Shown one piece after another: positions 1 to 9,086 of a stretch of 64,000 bases of DNA (its first letter is position 1; each line of letters opens with the position of its first letter). Both the position numbers and the translations under genes were made by a program. The notes beneath the pieces are model-generated. The model was not told the DNA's origin, made no database searches, and saw only the letters and a list, made by a program, of their open reading frames with translations. The DNA lies in NCBI RefSeq assembly GCF_025562755.1, contig NZ_CP103300.1:5396501-5460500 (forward strand), read 5' to 3'. This DNA comes from Endozoicomonas euniceicola. GTDB lineage: Bacteria; Pseudomonadota; Gammaproteobacteria; Pseudomonadales; Endozoicomonadaceae.

Positions 1-78
1 ATTTTCCTTAGAATTTTCCACAAGCTAGACAAGAATTCTGACTTTTACTTTTCATAGTGTTGATTCTGGATACTCAAG

Positions 79-426
79 ATGAAAAGTGATACATGCTTCA
101 GCAAAACCACTGGGCAGCCACTGTCTGTCTATGACAATGAATACGATGCCATCTCTGCTGCGGAACACTCAGAGCTGTTTTATGACAAGGAGATGTTTCC
201 CTATTTTTGTGATGTGTGTTCAAACTGGCACCTGACACCGAAAAGCAGGTATACCCCAAGCTCTGAATGCCCTGTCTGTGTCGGCTCCGATGGCCGACCT
301 AAACAGTCTTATCGTAACGAAAAGGAAGCGCGCCTCCGGGCAGAGATTCTTTGTGATGAGCAGGGTCTTCAGTTGAGCGTATACGAATGTGAGATGGGGT
401 ATGGATGGCATTTGACCAAAAGGTGA
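79..426 (+). CDS. Small hypothetical protein made of two Cys-containing repeats
   Basis: 115 aa. I do not recognise a named family. The protein is visibly an internal duplication: each half has a Gly-x-Pro start, a Y-(D/R)-N-E segment followed by EA and AE, and ends in Trp-His-Leu-Thr (residues about 51-54 and 110-113). The first half carries C-x2-C twice (FCDVC and CPVC), so metal binding is plausible; the second half keeps only scattered Cys. There is no signal peptide or membrane segment. It converges with the rmuC operon and is separated from it by an inverted repeat. Function unknown; a small zinc-ribbon-like protein is an inference. Confidence 0.6.
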   Translation: MKSDTCFSKTTGQPLSVYDNEYDAISAAEHSELFYDKEMFPYFCDVCSNWHLTPKSRYTPSSECPVCVGSDGRPKQSYRNEKEARLRAEILCDEQGLQLSVYECEMGYGWHLTKR

Positions 427-475
427 GAGGGGAGCCTGAGCTTTTCTATCATTTGCAAATACAGCTATTAACATA

Positions 476-508
476 ATGCCCACTTGCAGACAGGGTGAAA
501 GTGGGCAT
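476..508 (-). terminator. Inverted repeat after rmuC, possible terminator
   Basis: A perfect 10-bp stem (ATGCCCACTT at 476-485, AAGTGGGCAT at 499-508) with a 13-nt loop lies between the convergent 115-aa gene and rmuC, just past the rmuC stop. No strong U run follows on either strand, so it may be a weak or bidirectional terminator or an mRNA 3' end stabiliser. Confidence 0.5.
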
Positions 509-518
509 AGTTGTGAGA

Positions 519-2546
519 TTAGTTCAGACCACTCTGAACCGGCTGCTGGTCCAGTTCAAGATTAGCCCGTTCCACCATTTCTGCCGGCAGCTCTTTGGTT
601 ACCGACACACCCAGGTCTTTAAATTCGGCAGCCTGCTTAATCAGGTTGCCTCTGCCAGAATTCAGTTGCCCAAGAGCCGTCGTGTAGGTGCTTTTCGCTT
701 TATCAAGCTGCTTCCCCACTTCCTGCATGCTGACCAGGAATGTTCTAAGTTTGTTGTAGAATTTTTCGGCTCGCTTTGCCAACTCGGCAGTGTGTTTGTT
801 CTGGTCCTCAAAACGCCACAACTGACGGACAATGTTCAGGCTGGTTAATAGCGTGGTCGGTGTTGCTACGAGTACATTTTGCTCGATAGCTCGCTGGTAA
901 AGGGACTCATCATATTTCAGAGCCTCAACATAGGCAGACTCTATTGGAATAAACATAACAACGATTTCCGGAGAGTTCAGTCCCGGTAAACTGAAGTAGT
1001 TGCGATCTGCCAACTCATTGATACGTGCGCTTACCGCCTCGCTATGCTCTTTGAGTGCCTGGTTGCGAGCCAGCTCATCATCTGCATTAACATAGCGGGT
1101 GTAAGCTGCCAGTGAGGTTTTGGCATCAATCACCATATGCTTATCCTGAGGAAGATAGACAATTGCGTCTGGTCGCTGACGTCCATCTTCTGTGGTAAAG
1201 CTGACTTCCCGTTTATAGTCTTTGCCAAGCCTCAGGCCGGAACCATCAAGCACATTCTCCAGCATCAACTCTCCCCAGTTACCCTGAACTTTTTTCTGCC
1301 CCTGAAGTGCTGTGGTCAGTCTTTTTGCCTGGTCGGTAATATCCTTGTTCAGGTCTTGCAGATTTTTCAGCTCCGTTTTCAGCTGAATACGTTGCTCTGC
1401 TTCTGTTTTATGGCTTTTTTCGACGACTTCCTTGAAGCCTTTCATCTCATTCTGTATCGGGTTCAGCAAGCTGGAAAGACTTTCTTTATTCAGCTCTTTG
1501 AAGTTTTTGCCTTTTTCTTCCAGAACCTTATTGGCCAGACGTTCGAACTCTTTGGTCAGGGTTTCTTTGCTCTGTTCTAACTGCTGGAACTGCTCTTTGA
1601 AGTTTCGTTCCCTTTGCTCAAGGGTTGTGTTCAGTTCGGTATATTCTGCGGTCAGCTTATTATGATTCTGTTGAAGTTCGTTCAAGTCCTTTTTGGTTTC
1701 TTCCCACCATTGCTTGTATCCAGCCGATTGTTTGCTGATTTCTTCTAGCTGTGCCTCAGCTTTTTTCACAGCCTGTTTGCTTTCAGACAGCTGTTTATCT
1801 GTTTGGGTTTTCAGGCCTGTCAGATCACTTAACTCAGTCTGAACTTCATTGATCCGCTGATCTTTTTCCTCCAACCTTTCCTGTTGAGTCTGGCTGTCTT
1901 TGGTTCGTTGCTCCGTCAGTTTTTCTGCCGCCTCTCTGGCGGTTGCAGCAGTCTCCCTGGCTTTTTTTTCATTTTGCAGAAGCTGGTCATATTTACTTTG
2001 CAATACCTGCAGCTGATCTGACTTCTCATTCAGCTTCTGGCTCAGGTTTTCCGCATTTTCAGAATCTTTAACCGACTGTTCTCTTGCTTTCTTTTCATCC
2101 TGAAGCAATTGGTCAAACTTATCCTGCAACGTGTTTAATGCCTGAGTTTTTTCCGCTTCTTTTTTATGCAGGTTATCCGTTGCTTCCTGAATTTTTACCA
2201 GTGCTTCTCTGGCGCTTTGCCCGGACTTGCGCAAAGTGTCTATCTCACGCAGAGAACCACCAAGGCGCTCCTCCAGTTGAGCAATTTGATTAAGACCATT
2301 GCTGCGTTCAGCCTCAGTACGCTCTTGGGTAACTCGCAAAGTATTTAATGCCTCAGATAAGTCAGAAGCTTCCTTTTGTTTCTCCCCCAATTCCTGCTCT
2401 AATCGTTCTTTTTCCGCTCTTGCCTGCTTCAGATCAGCCAGCTGGTCTGACTGATTGCTCTTGGCTTTCAGGCTGGCAAGGGCAAATCCGCCAACAAAGG
2501 CCACGACGGCAAAAATTCCGGTTAACATTATCACTGTCATATCCAT
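519..2546 (-). CDS. rmuC: RmuC family DNA recombination protein, last gene of the BREX-like operon
   Basis: 675 aa. Residues about 5-25 form a hydrophobic anchor, followed by a very long Gln/Glu/Lys-rich coiled coil (about 30-400), then the conserved RmuC domain. This begins with GNWGE (about 421) and contains a PD-(D/E)xK-like nuclease signature, RPDAIVYLP followed by VIDAKTSL (about 460-476). E. coli RmuC limits inversion at short inverted repeats and has a restriction-endonuclease-like fold. The start at 2546 has AGGAG five bases upstream. It follows the PLD-like gene by 26 nt with no promoter visible, so it is probably co-transcribed with brxABC. In this place it may act as the DNA-cutting effector, but a housekeeping role cannot be excluded. 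Confidence 0.9.
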   Translation of the reverse strand: MDMTVIMLTGIFAVVAFVGGFALASLKAKSNQSDQLADLKQARAEKERLEQELGEKQKEASDLSEALNTLRVTQERTEAERSNGLNQIAQLEERLGGSLREIDTLRKSGQSAREALVKIQEATDNLHKKEAEKTQALNTLQDKFDQLLQDEKKAREQSVKDSENAENLSQKLNEKSDQLQVLQSKYDQLLQNEKKARETAATAREAAEKLTEQRTKDSQTQQERLEEKDQRINEVQTELSDLTGLKTQTDKQLSESKQAVKKAEAQLEEISKQSAGYKQWWEETKKDLNELQQNHNKLTAEYTELNTTLEQRERNFKEQFQQLEQSKETLTKEFERLANKVLEEKGKNFKELNKESLSSLLNPIQNEMKGFKEVVEKSHKTEAEQRIQLKTELKNLQDLNKDITDQAKRLTTALQGQKKVQGNWGELMLENVLDGSGLRLGKDYKREVSFTTEDGRQRPDAIVYLPQDKHMVIDAKTSLAAYTRYVNADDELARNQALKEHSEAVSARINELADRNYFSLPGLNSPEIVVMFIPIESAYVEALKYDESLYQRAIEQNVLVATPTTLLTSLNIVRQLWRFEDQNKHTAELAKRAEKFYNKLRTFLVSMQEVGKQLDKAKSTYTTALGQLNSGRGNLIKQAAEFKDLGVSVTKELPAEMVERANLELDQQPVQSGLN

Positions 2547-2572
2547 GACGACTCCTGTTGCATTAGTTCTGG

Positions 2573-3856
2573 CTAGTATTGGATTTTCTGCTGGTCAAAC
2601 AAGGCTTGAGTGCCACTCTCTTTGGCAGCTTTGTATTCTTCCATCGGCTTATCCCAGTCAACTCTTGGAAAGGCGCTTTTGAGCTGTTTCTGAAATTCTT
2701 CATCAGAGAGTGTTTCGTAGGTAACGGCTTTGAAATGACAGTGAAGCTTGATATCACCGGTCAATGACTCTGCTGTAGGCATGGATTTTTCCAACAAATC
2801 TTCCAGATAACCTTTCGCATCCTTTTTGGTTACCCTTTTCCCTTCAATACCGTACTTCAGCTCATCGGGCGGGTTTGCCTTTACCCGGTCAACCAGTGCG
2901 TTAATTAACACTTTTTTTGAGTTTTCCAGTTCCTTTTCAAGGTTTTTTTGGAGTTTTGTCTTGTAGTCAGCTATTAGTTTTTGTGCCTCTTTAAGCTGAC
3001 CATTAAAGTTCTCTTTTTGTGCTCTCAGCATCACCCGGCCCATTTTCCCCATGGGCTTTAGGAAGTTTTTCCGAAGTAGGTCTACTTCTCTGACTATGGG
3101 TTTTGAAGAAGCTTTACTGCCTTCACTAATCAATTTATAAGTAGCGTTGAACCTGTCCTGAGCATCTCTGTCAGTGGAGATAAGTTGCTTTATCTCTTTT
3201 GGAAAACGGAAGGTATGACGATCAATATGAGCGCCTTCCAGTTCCAATTCGACAAATTCAATACGACTGTTAAAAACATTGACCTGACGACTGACATCAA
3301 ATTTTTGAGCCGGATTCCGGGCCATATCTTCTTTTACTTCTGACATCCTTGAATTTGTCAGTGGCTGGACATTGAGCAATGATACCGCTTTCCCGACAAG
3401 AGGTTTTTCTGTCTTCGCTCCCTCTATATGGGCTGGCTGCGGAGTTTGCACATGGTTTGCGACGGTTGCGGCAATGTCATGAACCTGCTCGGCTGAAAGA
3501 GTTAACGCATTGAATCCGTGAACTACATTGGCGTCTTCTACCAACATGGGAGGATGGCTGAAGCTCCAGCCGATGTCATCCACAACACAAATATTGAGTC
3601 TGGTATTCGGCTGTTCGTAGACCACAATACCGGCATCCCTGAGTTCTTCTACACAATCAAGCTCTCCATAGCCAAGCCGAAGGCTATGAGGGTTGATATC
3701 CAAAGCAATATAGATGTCTATATCTGGATGTGTTTTATACAGTTTTATCAGAGCCGCACTGACTGTTGGTATCATGCCTGCAGCGATATAGACAATTCGC
3801 TGTCTGGCATTGATTATTGAACTGGCCAGATCATCGGAATTGAGAAAGCACAACAT
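2573..3856 (-). CDS. PLD-like N-terminal domain plus coiled-coil protein of the BREX-like operon
   Basis: 427 aa, family not firmly recognised. Residues about 10-130 alternate strands and helices in the manner of a phospholipase D-type half-domain (IVYIAAGMIP, DIDIYIALDI, GIVVYEQP, LNICVVDDIGWSFS), but no HxKxxxxD catalytic motif is present, so nuclease activity looks lost and the domain may only bind nucleic acid or a partner. Residues about 200-370 are highly charged, with a probable coiled coil at 270-320. The C-terminus (about 375-427) is a compact charged tail. GGGAG lies 8 nt before the ATG. It sits between brxC (59-nt gap holding a perfect hairpin) and rmuC (26-nt gap), implying a shared system. 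Confidence 0.6.
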   Translation of the reverse strand: MLCFLNSDDLASSIINARQRIVYIAAGMIPTVSAALIKLYKTHPDIDIYIALDINPHSLRLGYGELDCVEELRDAGIVVYEQPNTRLNICVVDDIGWSFSHPPMLVEDANVVHGFNALTLSAEQVHDIAATVANHVQTPQPAHIEGAKTEKPLVGKAVSLLNVQPLTNSRMSEVKEDMARNPAQKFDVSRQVNVFNSRIEFVELELEGAHIDRHTFRFPKEIKQLISTDRDAQDRFNATYKLISEGSKASSKPIVREVDLLRKNFLKPMGKMGRVMLRAQKENFNGQLKEAQKLIADYKTKLQKNLEKELENSKKVLINALVDRVKANPPDELKYGIEGKRVTKKDAKGYLEDLLEKSMPTAESLTGDIKLHCHFKAVTYETLSDEEFQKQLKSAFPRVDWDKPMEEYKAAKESGTQALFDQQKIQY

Positions 3857-3877
3857 TTTATATCTCCCTATTTGGCG

Positions 3878-3903
3878 CTGCGGCTTGAAGCATCAAGCCG
3901 CAG
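3878..3903 (-). promoter_or_regulatory. Perfect hairpin between brxC and the PLD-like gene
   Basis: An exact 11-bp inverted repeat (CTGCGGCTTGA at 3878-3888 and its complement at 3893-3903) with a 4-nt loop fills the only sizeable gap in the operon. It is GC-rich and lacks a U tract in the minus-strand direction, so it looks more like an RNA-processing or partial-attenuation element that sets brxC against downstream expression than a full terminator. Confidence 0.6.
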
Positions 3904-3915
3904 TATTGGGAATGA

Positions 3916-6900
3916 TTATTTTATCCTTACCCGGTCACCCGCTGAAACAGCATCCAACAATTCCTTGCGTATTTTTGCCAGATACTCTTCCACCTGTTCT
4001 TCAGTCTCAATATATGCCTTTGGTGCCACTGAATTGGGACTGAAGCTGATGGTGCGCTTGACATAAACCGGAGGTTTGGGTTCGGCGACTTTGCGAACAG
4101 GTTGCTCTTTTGGACTTCCTTTAGGACTAATATTCTTAGTCTCTTCAGAAATTCTCTTTTTTTCTGCCTCGATCTTATTCTGCTCCGCCAGCAGCCGTTG
4201 ACGTTCAGTCTCGACATAGCGGTTGATTTTTTGCTCTGCTTCGTCCTCATGCTCCTCAGCCTCCTTCTGAGTAGCAAAAATTTCAGCGATTGAGTGAAGA
4301 GTCTCGATGCGCTTTCTGGCTTGCTGCAACTGGATCAGCGCCTCGTTTCTCAGACTGTCCGGTGCTTTTACTTCGTCAAGTTGCTGAGAAATGCGAGAAA
4401 TTCGTTCATCAATTCTTTCGAACCCATGGTTTCGTCTCTCGTCAAGCAATTGTTGATTAACTGCCCGCACCTGTTCAATCAGTCGGTTGACCTGACTGAT
4501 TTTCCCATAAGGGCGATCGCTGGAGTGAATGGTTTCCAGTTGCTGCAATGCTCTGGCTGCCGATGCATTTTTATCCAGAGCAGTTCGGTTGCTGGCAAAT
4601 TCCACGGACAGAGCCTTTGCTAGTTGTTGCCAGGTATTAAATTGTTGGGAATAAAAGTCCTCTACATCTTCAAAATCCTCAGCAAACTCATCCAGGTCAT
4701 CGGCACTGCTTAGCAGGTTCTGAATCAGGCGATAGCTGTCTTTATTAGCCAGAATACCTGTAACCAGTGTAAGGCCTTCTTTGATGATAGTCTTACCTGG
4801 GAACTGCCCTGTAGTGGATTTGCTGTCGCAACTCTTCAGTGTTTCCAACCACTTGCCCAGTTCCGAACGGAGGCTTTCATTAAGCGCTTTTTCTCCGGAG
4901 CCAGTGAAAGTTTTGTTGAAGAGATCTTTGTGCAGTTTTGCTGCCTTGGACAGGTCCCGCTCTTCGTGCTGGCGTACACGCTGAATTCGTAGGTCAGACC
5001 AGCTGCGGCGACCAGTTAACTTGTCATAAGCCCGGTGACGAGGGAGGTCATCTTTATTGAAGATGAAGTTTATTTTCCCAGCCAGTGCCAGCCTTGCCAA
5101 CAGCAACAGCACTTCATTATCCGGCCAGCCGTAGGGGCGATGGGTAAACTGGTGAATAATGTCTTTTACATAAACAGGATGATTCAGTTCGATTTTTAAA
5201 CTGACGAACTGCTCAACTTCTTTCACTGCAGAAGGATTACATTGTTCATTATCCAGATTCAGACCCAGCTGACCAAGATCATCAGCGGTCAGTACCGCCT
5301 GTATCTCACGGTTAATATCCCCTGAAGTGGGCTGTAGCATACTGAGCTTGGCAAAAGTATTCTGGATAACATAGCTGTATGCTTCTTCAACCATACCTAC
5401 CGGGGCCGATGCGCCGGAATGGTAACGGGTACCAATGGCAAAAAACTCAGCCTGTTTAAACAGATCTTCAAACTCATGTCTCAGGCGTTTGCCACGCTCA
5501 TTATTTTCAAGAGACTTTTCACGAATCAGATGCTCCTGCTCCGGGCGCTGTCCGGAGTTTACTTTTAGGAAGCGATATGTTTTTACGAAGGTCTGAAGTT
5601 CATCCCAAAGCCGCTTGTTCTCACCCAATTTGATCAGGATACAGCCGTTGGATTCCAGTGAGTGGGCTAAACACTGTTGTTCATTGAACTGGGTATAGTT
5701 TATATCCAGTGGTGAAATGACCTTTATGACCAGATCTTCCAGGGATGCCCCATCTTTAGGATGCCCGTTACAGAAACGACTGACTTTGAAGTCCTGCTTG
5801 TTTTCCGGATAGCGATACTGATTTTTTCTCAGTAAGACCTGGTCAAAAATAAACTCTGACAGTTTGCGAGTCTGTTCTGCTGCCTCTACGTCGGTATGAC
5901 GAATCTCGTTTTCAATTTCCTTTTCTTCGTTGGTCAGGAAAATATATTCGTCACCATTACGAGCAATCAACAGCTGTCGTTCAAGGCGGTTTAAGCTTTC
6001 TTCTATCTGTTTACCAAGGTTTATTTTATCGGCGTCGATCTGATTGATAGACAGGGTAACCAGATTATCCAATGTACTTTTAACGGTATCGACATAGCGA
6101 ATCAGGAACAGGGTTTTCAGAATTTGCCCATCAAACTCTGTCAGGGATTCCAGTGCGCAAGCCTGTTCAATTGTTCGTTTTACCGCTGGCTCCAGAAAAC
6201 TATCGATGGCACTGTAGAAGCAGTGGAACGGAATCAGTACACCAATATCCTGCTGTCGCATCTGCTTGGCTGCAGACTGAAAAGCGTCCAGCAATGAACG
6301 TTCTCCCATTGCCAGATGTTTACCGGTTGCACCTTTGGTTCGAATGGATTCAAACACTTTCTGAACCAAAGGGTAGTGATATGGAACAAAAGGATAGTTA
6401 TCTACAAACGACACGGTGTCTTTATAGCCCGCCAGCTCAGCCGTAGTTGTTTTATCAAACATCAGCTGGTTACGGATAATGTCGCCTTTTTCCGCAAACT
6501 GTCTGGCTAGTTCTGTTTTGGCCGCTTCGTTTTTTTCCAGCAGTCGCTTTTGAATAACTTCGTTGGTGTTGGAGCTGGACAAGGAAATCCGGGTATAAAA
6601 ACGTCCTTGGATTTTCGAGAAATCGTTGCCCTTGCTGGCTGTAAACTGGCCTAACACTGCGTCGATATCTGCCTGTGATGTCACTACCACCCAGGCACGA
6701 CCTTTGCATATCGTACCAAGCTCCTCAGTGATGGTCTGGAGCTTGAGCATCATTTGGGTGTTGTCACCAATAAACTGACCCACCTCATCCACAAGGAATA
6801 GAACATTACGGTCGTCCTGACTGTCGATGTAATCTTTGACCCATTTACAAAAGTTCTTAATATCCAGTGGAAAGTTAGCTTCCAGCTGCTCGACCCACTG

Positions 6901-7599
6901 ACGGGTAGAGTCTTCACTTTGCCCGGTCGCTTCGGCAAGCGCTTCTGCCATATCGTCTCTGTAAAAGTCGTAAGCATCACGCTCTTCTTCCCATGTCGAC
7001 GCGGTCAGTTCTGCGAATTGGGCCTTGAAGCTATCGAACTGATTTCTTTTATCCAGCTCTCGTTCAAGATGGGCAATATGAGCATGGTCGCCACAATACC
7101 CCAGTTTCTCATTGAAGACTTTCAGGAACACTTTGAGAATGGCGTCTTCCCGGTCTTCGGTGTTCGCCCTGGAATCAATGTTAAAGAGCATGACATCGGT
7201 AGGTTTATTCACTGCGCTGTGAATATCCCCATAGAGCATGCTATCGACCTTTCCATCGAAAAAGCTGATAGCTTTTTTAGCCATGCCATCTTGCTCAACT
7301 GCACGGTTCTCCAGAAGGTAAGAGAGAATTTTGATGAAGTGGGATTTACCGGAACCAAAAAAGCCGGATACCCAGACGCCTATTTTTCCGGCAATGGAGG
7401 AGTCTGCCATACCGGTAACAGCAGGGGTATAAGTCTCAAAAAAGCTGCGAAAATGCCTGTTCAGTTCTTCTGTGACAACATATTCGTCCAGCTCTGTGGA
7501 TACACTTTCTTTATCCAGCTGTTCCGCTTTAACGACACCGTTGATGTTACGGGTCAATTTCTTTACAAAAAGATCTTCTATTTTCATAGTGCTGCTCAT
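3916..7599 (-). CDS. brxC: BREX P-loop ATPase BrxC
   Basis: 1227 aa, the usual size for BrxC/PglY. The N-terminus (MKIEDLFVKKLTRNINGVVKA) is the family hallmark, and the true start may be the Met at 7587, four codons into this frame. The Walker A motif is GFFGSGKSH at residues 79-87 and the Walker B region is VLFLVDEVGQF near 265-275. The C-terminal 250 residues are charged and coiled-coil rich (EAEEHEDEAEQKINRYVETERQ). In BREX this ATPase is essential for phage exclusion and, in type 1, for methylation. It lies 14 nt after brxB and heads the effector half of the operon. The reading frame is intact. Confidence 0.92.
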   Translation of the reverse strand: MSSTMKIEDLFVKKLTRNINGVVKAEQLDKESVSTELDEYVVTEELNRHFRSFFETYTPAVTGMADSSIAGKIGVWVSGFFGSGKSHFIKILSYLLENRAVEQDGMAKKAISFFDGKVDSMLYGDIHSAVNKPTDVMLFNIDSRANTEDREDAILKVFLKVFNEKLGYCGDHAHIAHLERELDKRNQFDSFKAQFAELTASTWEEERDAYDFYRDDMAEALAEATGQSEDSTRQWVEQLEANFPLDIKNFCKWVKDYIDSQDDRNVLFLVDEVGQFIGDNTQMMLKLQTITEELGTICKGRAWVVVTSQADIDAVLGQFTASKGNDFSKIQGRFYTRISLSSSNTNEVIQKRLLEKNEAAKTELARQFAEKGDIIRNQLMFDKTTTAELAGYKDTVSFVDNYPFVPYHYPLVQKVFESIRTKGATGKHLAMGERSLLDAFQSAAKQMRQQDIGVLIPFHCFYSAIDSFLEPAVKRTIEQACALESLTEFDGQILKTLFLIRYVDTVKSTLDNLVTLSINQIDADKINLGKQIEESLNRLERQLLIARNGDEYIFLTNEEKEIENEIRHTDVEAAEQTRKLSEFIFDQVLLRKNQYRYPENKQDFKVSRFCNGHPKDGASLEDLVIKVISPLDINYTQFNEQQCLAHSLESNGCILIKLGENKRLWDELQTFVKTYRFLKVNSGQRPEQEHLIREKSLENNERGKRLRHEFEDLFKQAEFFAIGTRYHSGASAPVGMVEEAYSYVIQNTFAKLSMLQPTSGDINREIQAVLTADDLGQLGLNLDNEQCNPSAVKEVEQFVSLKIELNHPVYVKDIIHQFTHRPYGWPDNEVLLLLARLALAGKINFIFNKDDLPRHRAYDKLTGRRSWSDLRIQRVRQHEERDLSKAAKLHKDLFNKTFTGSGEKALNESLRSELGKWLETLKSCDSKSTTGQFPGKTIIKEGLTLVTGILANKDSYRLIQNLLSSADDLDEFAEDFEDVEDFYSQQFNTWQQLAKALSVEFASNRTALDKNASAARALQQLETIHSSDRPYGKISQVNRLIEQVRAVNQQLLDERRNHGFERIDERISRISQQLDEVKAPDSLRNEALIQLQQARKRIETLHSIAEIFATQKEAEEHEDEAEQKINRYVETERQRLLAEQNKIEAEKKRISEETKNISPKGSPKEQPVRKVAEPKPPVYVKRTISFSPNSVAPKAYIETEEQVEEYLAKIRKELLDAVSAGDRVRIK

Positions 7600-7613
7600 G
7601 ACTCTGCTGTTGT

Positions 7614-8219
7614 TCAGCTTGCTGCTGGCGCAGAGCCGTCCTCAGGAACCAGTTTAAAGGCGCGATAATAATTGTGGGATTTGATCAGGTTAAAGAGTTT
7701 TATATCCAGCCCGCTATAGGTTCCCGGATAGAAAAGTACCAGAGGTGTCGCCCCCATTTTGGCGTGAAGGGCATTAAGTAACTCGTGCCCCCGGAGCATA
7801 GGCCAGGTGCTGCCGAGGCCTGTGAGAATAACGAACTGCTGTTGCTCAGGATTTATTTTGCTGGTGAGGTAGTCCGCCACCCGCTTCTGATCAAGAGGCG
7901 CTTTGAGAGCTGATTTCAGACCAGTTGCACCTTTATGTTTCTCTTTCAGGAAGGCTTTATCAAGCAGGTTTCGGGCTTCGATCATATCAATCATAATCTC
8001 AAACAGATTGACGACAGCAAAACGATACCCACGCTTATGCAGGCGTTTCATTATTTCTTCTGTATGTTGACGTACCACCAGTTCAAACTCGGGTGGGTAA
8101 TCAAATACCCAGAAACCAAGCTCATTACCCAAGCCCTCATTGTTTAAAAACTCAGTACTCTCGATGCGTTCCTGAACCAGATTCAATCGGTTCTGTAGCT
8201 GTTTTGCGGGCTGTTTCAT
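7614..8219 (-). CDS. brxB: BREX protein BrxB (DUF1788)
   Basis: About 201 aa. The DUF1788 signatures are visible: LGFWVFDYPPEFELVVRQH near the N-terminus, FVILTGLGSTWPMLRGHELLNAL in the middle and TPLVLFYPGTYSG...LFNLIKSHNYYRAFKL at the C-terminus. I choose the ATG at 8219 because it overlaps the brxA stop as ATGA, a common translational-coupling arrangement; an in-frame ATG three codons upstream (8228) is the alternative. BrxB is a conserved small BREX component of unclear biochemistry. Full length and intact. Confidence 0.9.
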   Translation of the reverse strand: MKQPAKQLQNRLNLVQERIESTEFLNNEGLGNELGFWVFDYPPEFELVVRQHTEEIMKRLHKRGYRFAVVNLFEIMIDMIEARNLLDKAFLKEKHKGATGLKSALKAPLDQKRVADYLTSKINPEQQQFVILTGLGSTWPMLRGHELLNALHAKMGATPLVLFYPGTYSGLDIKLFNLIKSHNYYRAFKLVPEDGSAPAAS

Positions 8220-8839
8220 TGGGTACATTCCATAGCAGACTGTAATATTTGCCAGTGGGGCTGTGGAGCTGGTGAGTTAATCAGAGTATCGATGAACTGC
8301 TGGACTTCAGGCACCAGATAGACGGTCTGCAGCTTCAATGTTTTCGGAGATTCAAGATAACCTGCGTCGACCAGCATACGGATCACATTGGTTCCGGTTT
8401 TTATCAGGGTTGACTCAGAATATTCTTCAAGACCACCTATAACGGTATAGTGTTCTTCGATAAATAACTGCCATGCAGAAACTGGCAGCTGTGGCTGATA
8501 AATTCTACGATTCTCACGGATTACTTTATCCATAAAAAGGCAGATAGCAGGAGACTTAACCATAACTGCAAGCAGGAGCAGCTGACGACACGTCGTTTCA
8601 TCAGTACCAATTAACTGTTGGAGAAATTCCTCTCCCATTGGCTCTAGCCGACGACGTATGCCCAAGGCAACACGTCTGGCACTGTGAACGGAGGATTTCT
8701 GCAGTAGATTACGAATCTCGACTTCTTCTTTCCACTGATCTGAATCTGGTTTTTGCAACAGCAGCGGTGCTATCAACAAACTTTCACGTACCAGAAGGTT
8801 GCCCGTCATCAGATCACCAAACCAGACTTTGGCATTCAT
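8216..8839 (-). CDS. brxA: BREX protein BrxA (DUF1819)
   Basis: 207 aa. It has the typical DUF1819 opening (KVWFGDLMTGNLLVRESLLIAPLLL), the central RRVALGIRRRLEPMGEEFLQ stretch and the C-terminal TNVIRMLVDAGYLESPKTLKL. BrxA family proteins are small helical DNA-binding proteins of BREX loci. The start ATG shares one base with the stop of the upstream HTH gene (TAATG), and the end overlaps brxB by 4 nt, so the three genes are tightly coupled. Confidence 0.92.
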   Translation of the reverse strand: MNAKVWFGDLMTGNLLVRESLLIAPLLLQKPDSDQWKEEVEIRNLLQKSSVHSARRVALGIRRRLEPMGEEFLQQLIGTDETTCRQLLLLAVMVKSPAICLFMDKVIRENRRIYQPQLPVSAWQLFIEEHYTVIGGLEEYSESTLIKTGTNVIRMLVDAGYLESPKTLKLQTVYLVPEVQQFIDTLINSPAPQPHWQILQSAMECTQ

Positions 8840-9069
8840 TAGGATGACTCTCCATTGGCTGAAGGCTTTTCTTTTTCTGCCTGAGGAGAGTCCGCCGCAC
8901 CACCAGATCGTACCCAGGCATCAACTTCCTGGGCCTGAAATTTCCATAAGCGGCCTACTTTATGGGCAGGCATCTGGCGTGTATTAATCCAACTGTAAAC
9001 AGTGTCACGACTGACGCCCAGATGATGGGCAATTTCTTCAACTGATAACCAGCGGGTAGCAATGTTCAT
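8839..9069 (-). CDS. Excisionase/AlpA-type helix-turn-helix protein, first gene of the BREX-like operon
   Basis: 76 aa from the ATG at 9069; the frame is open to a TTG at 9093 that would add eight residues. Residues 5-55 match the MerR/excisionase HTH_17 fold: WLSVEEIAHHLGVSRDTVYSWI, then GRLWKF and EVDAWVRSG, as in AlpA-like proteins. The C-terminus is short and Ala/Ser/Glu rich. No Shine-Dalgarno is obvious. Its position as first gene, overlapping brxA by one base, suggests it either controls the operon or is a working DNA-binding part of the system. Which one is not determinable here. Confidence 0.85.
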   Translation of the reverse strand: MNIATRWLSVEEIAHHLGVSRDTVYSWINTRQMPAHKVGRLWKFQAQEVDAWVRSGGAADSPQAEKEKPSANGESS

Positions 9070-9086
9070 GTAGGGAAATATGTGGC

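Noticed and set aside
6919..7668. 249-aa plus-strand frame
   Set aside because: Antisense of brxC, which is full length with all family motifs.
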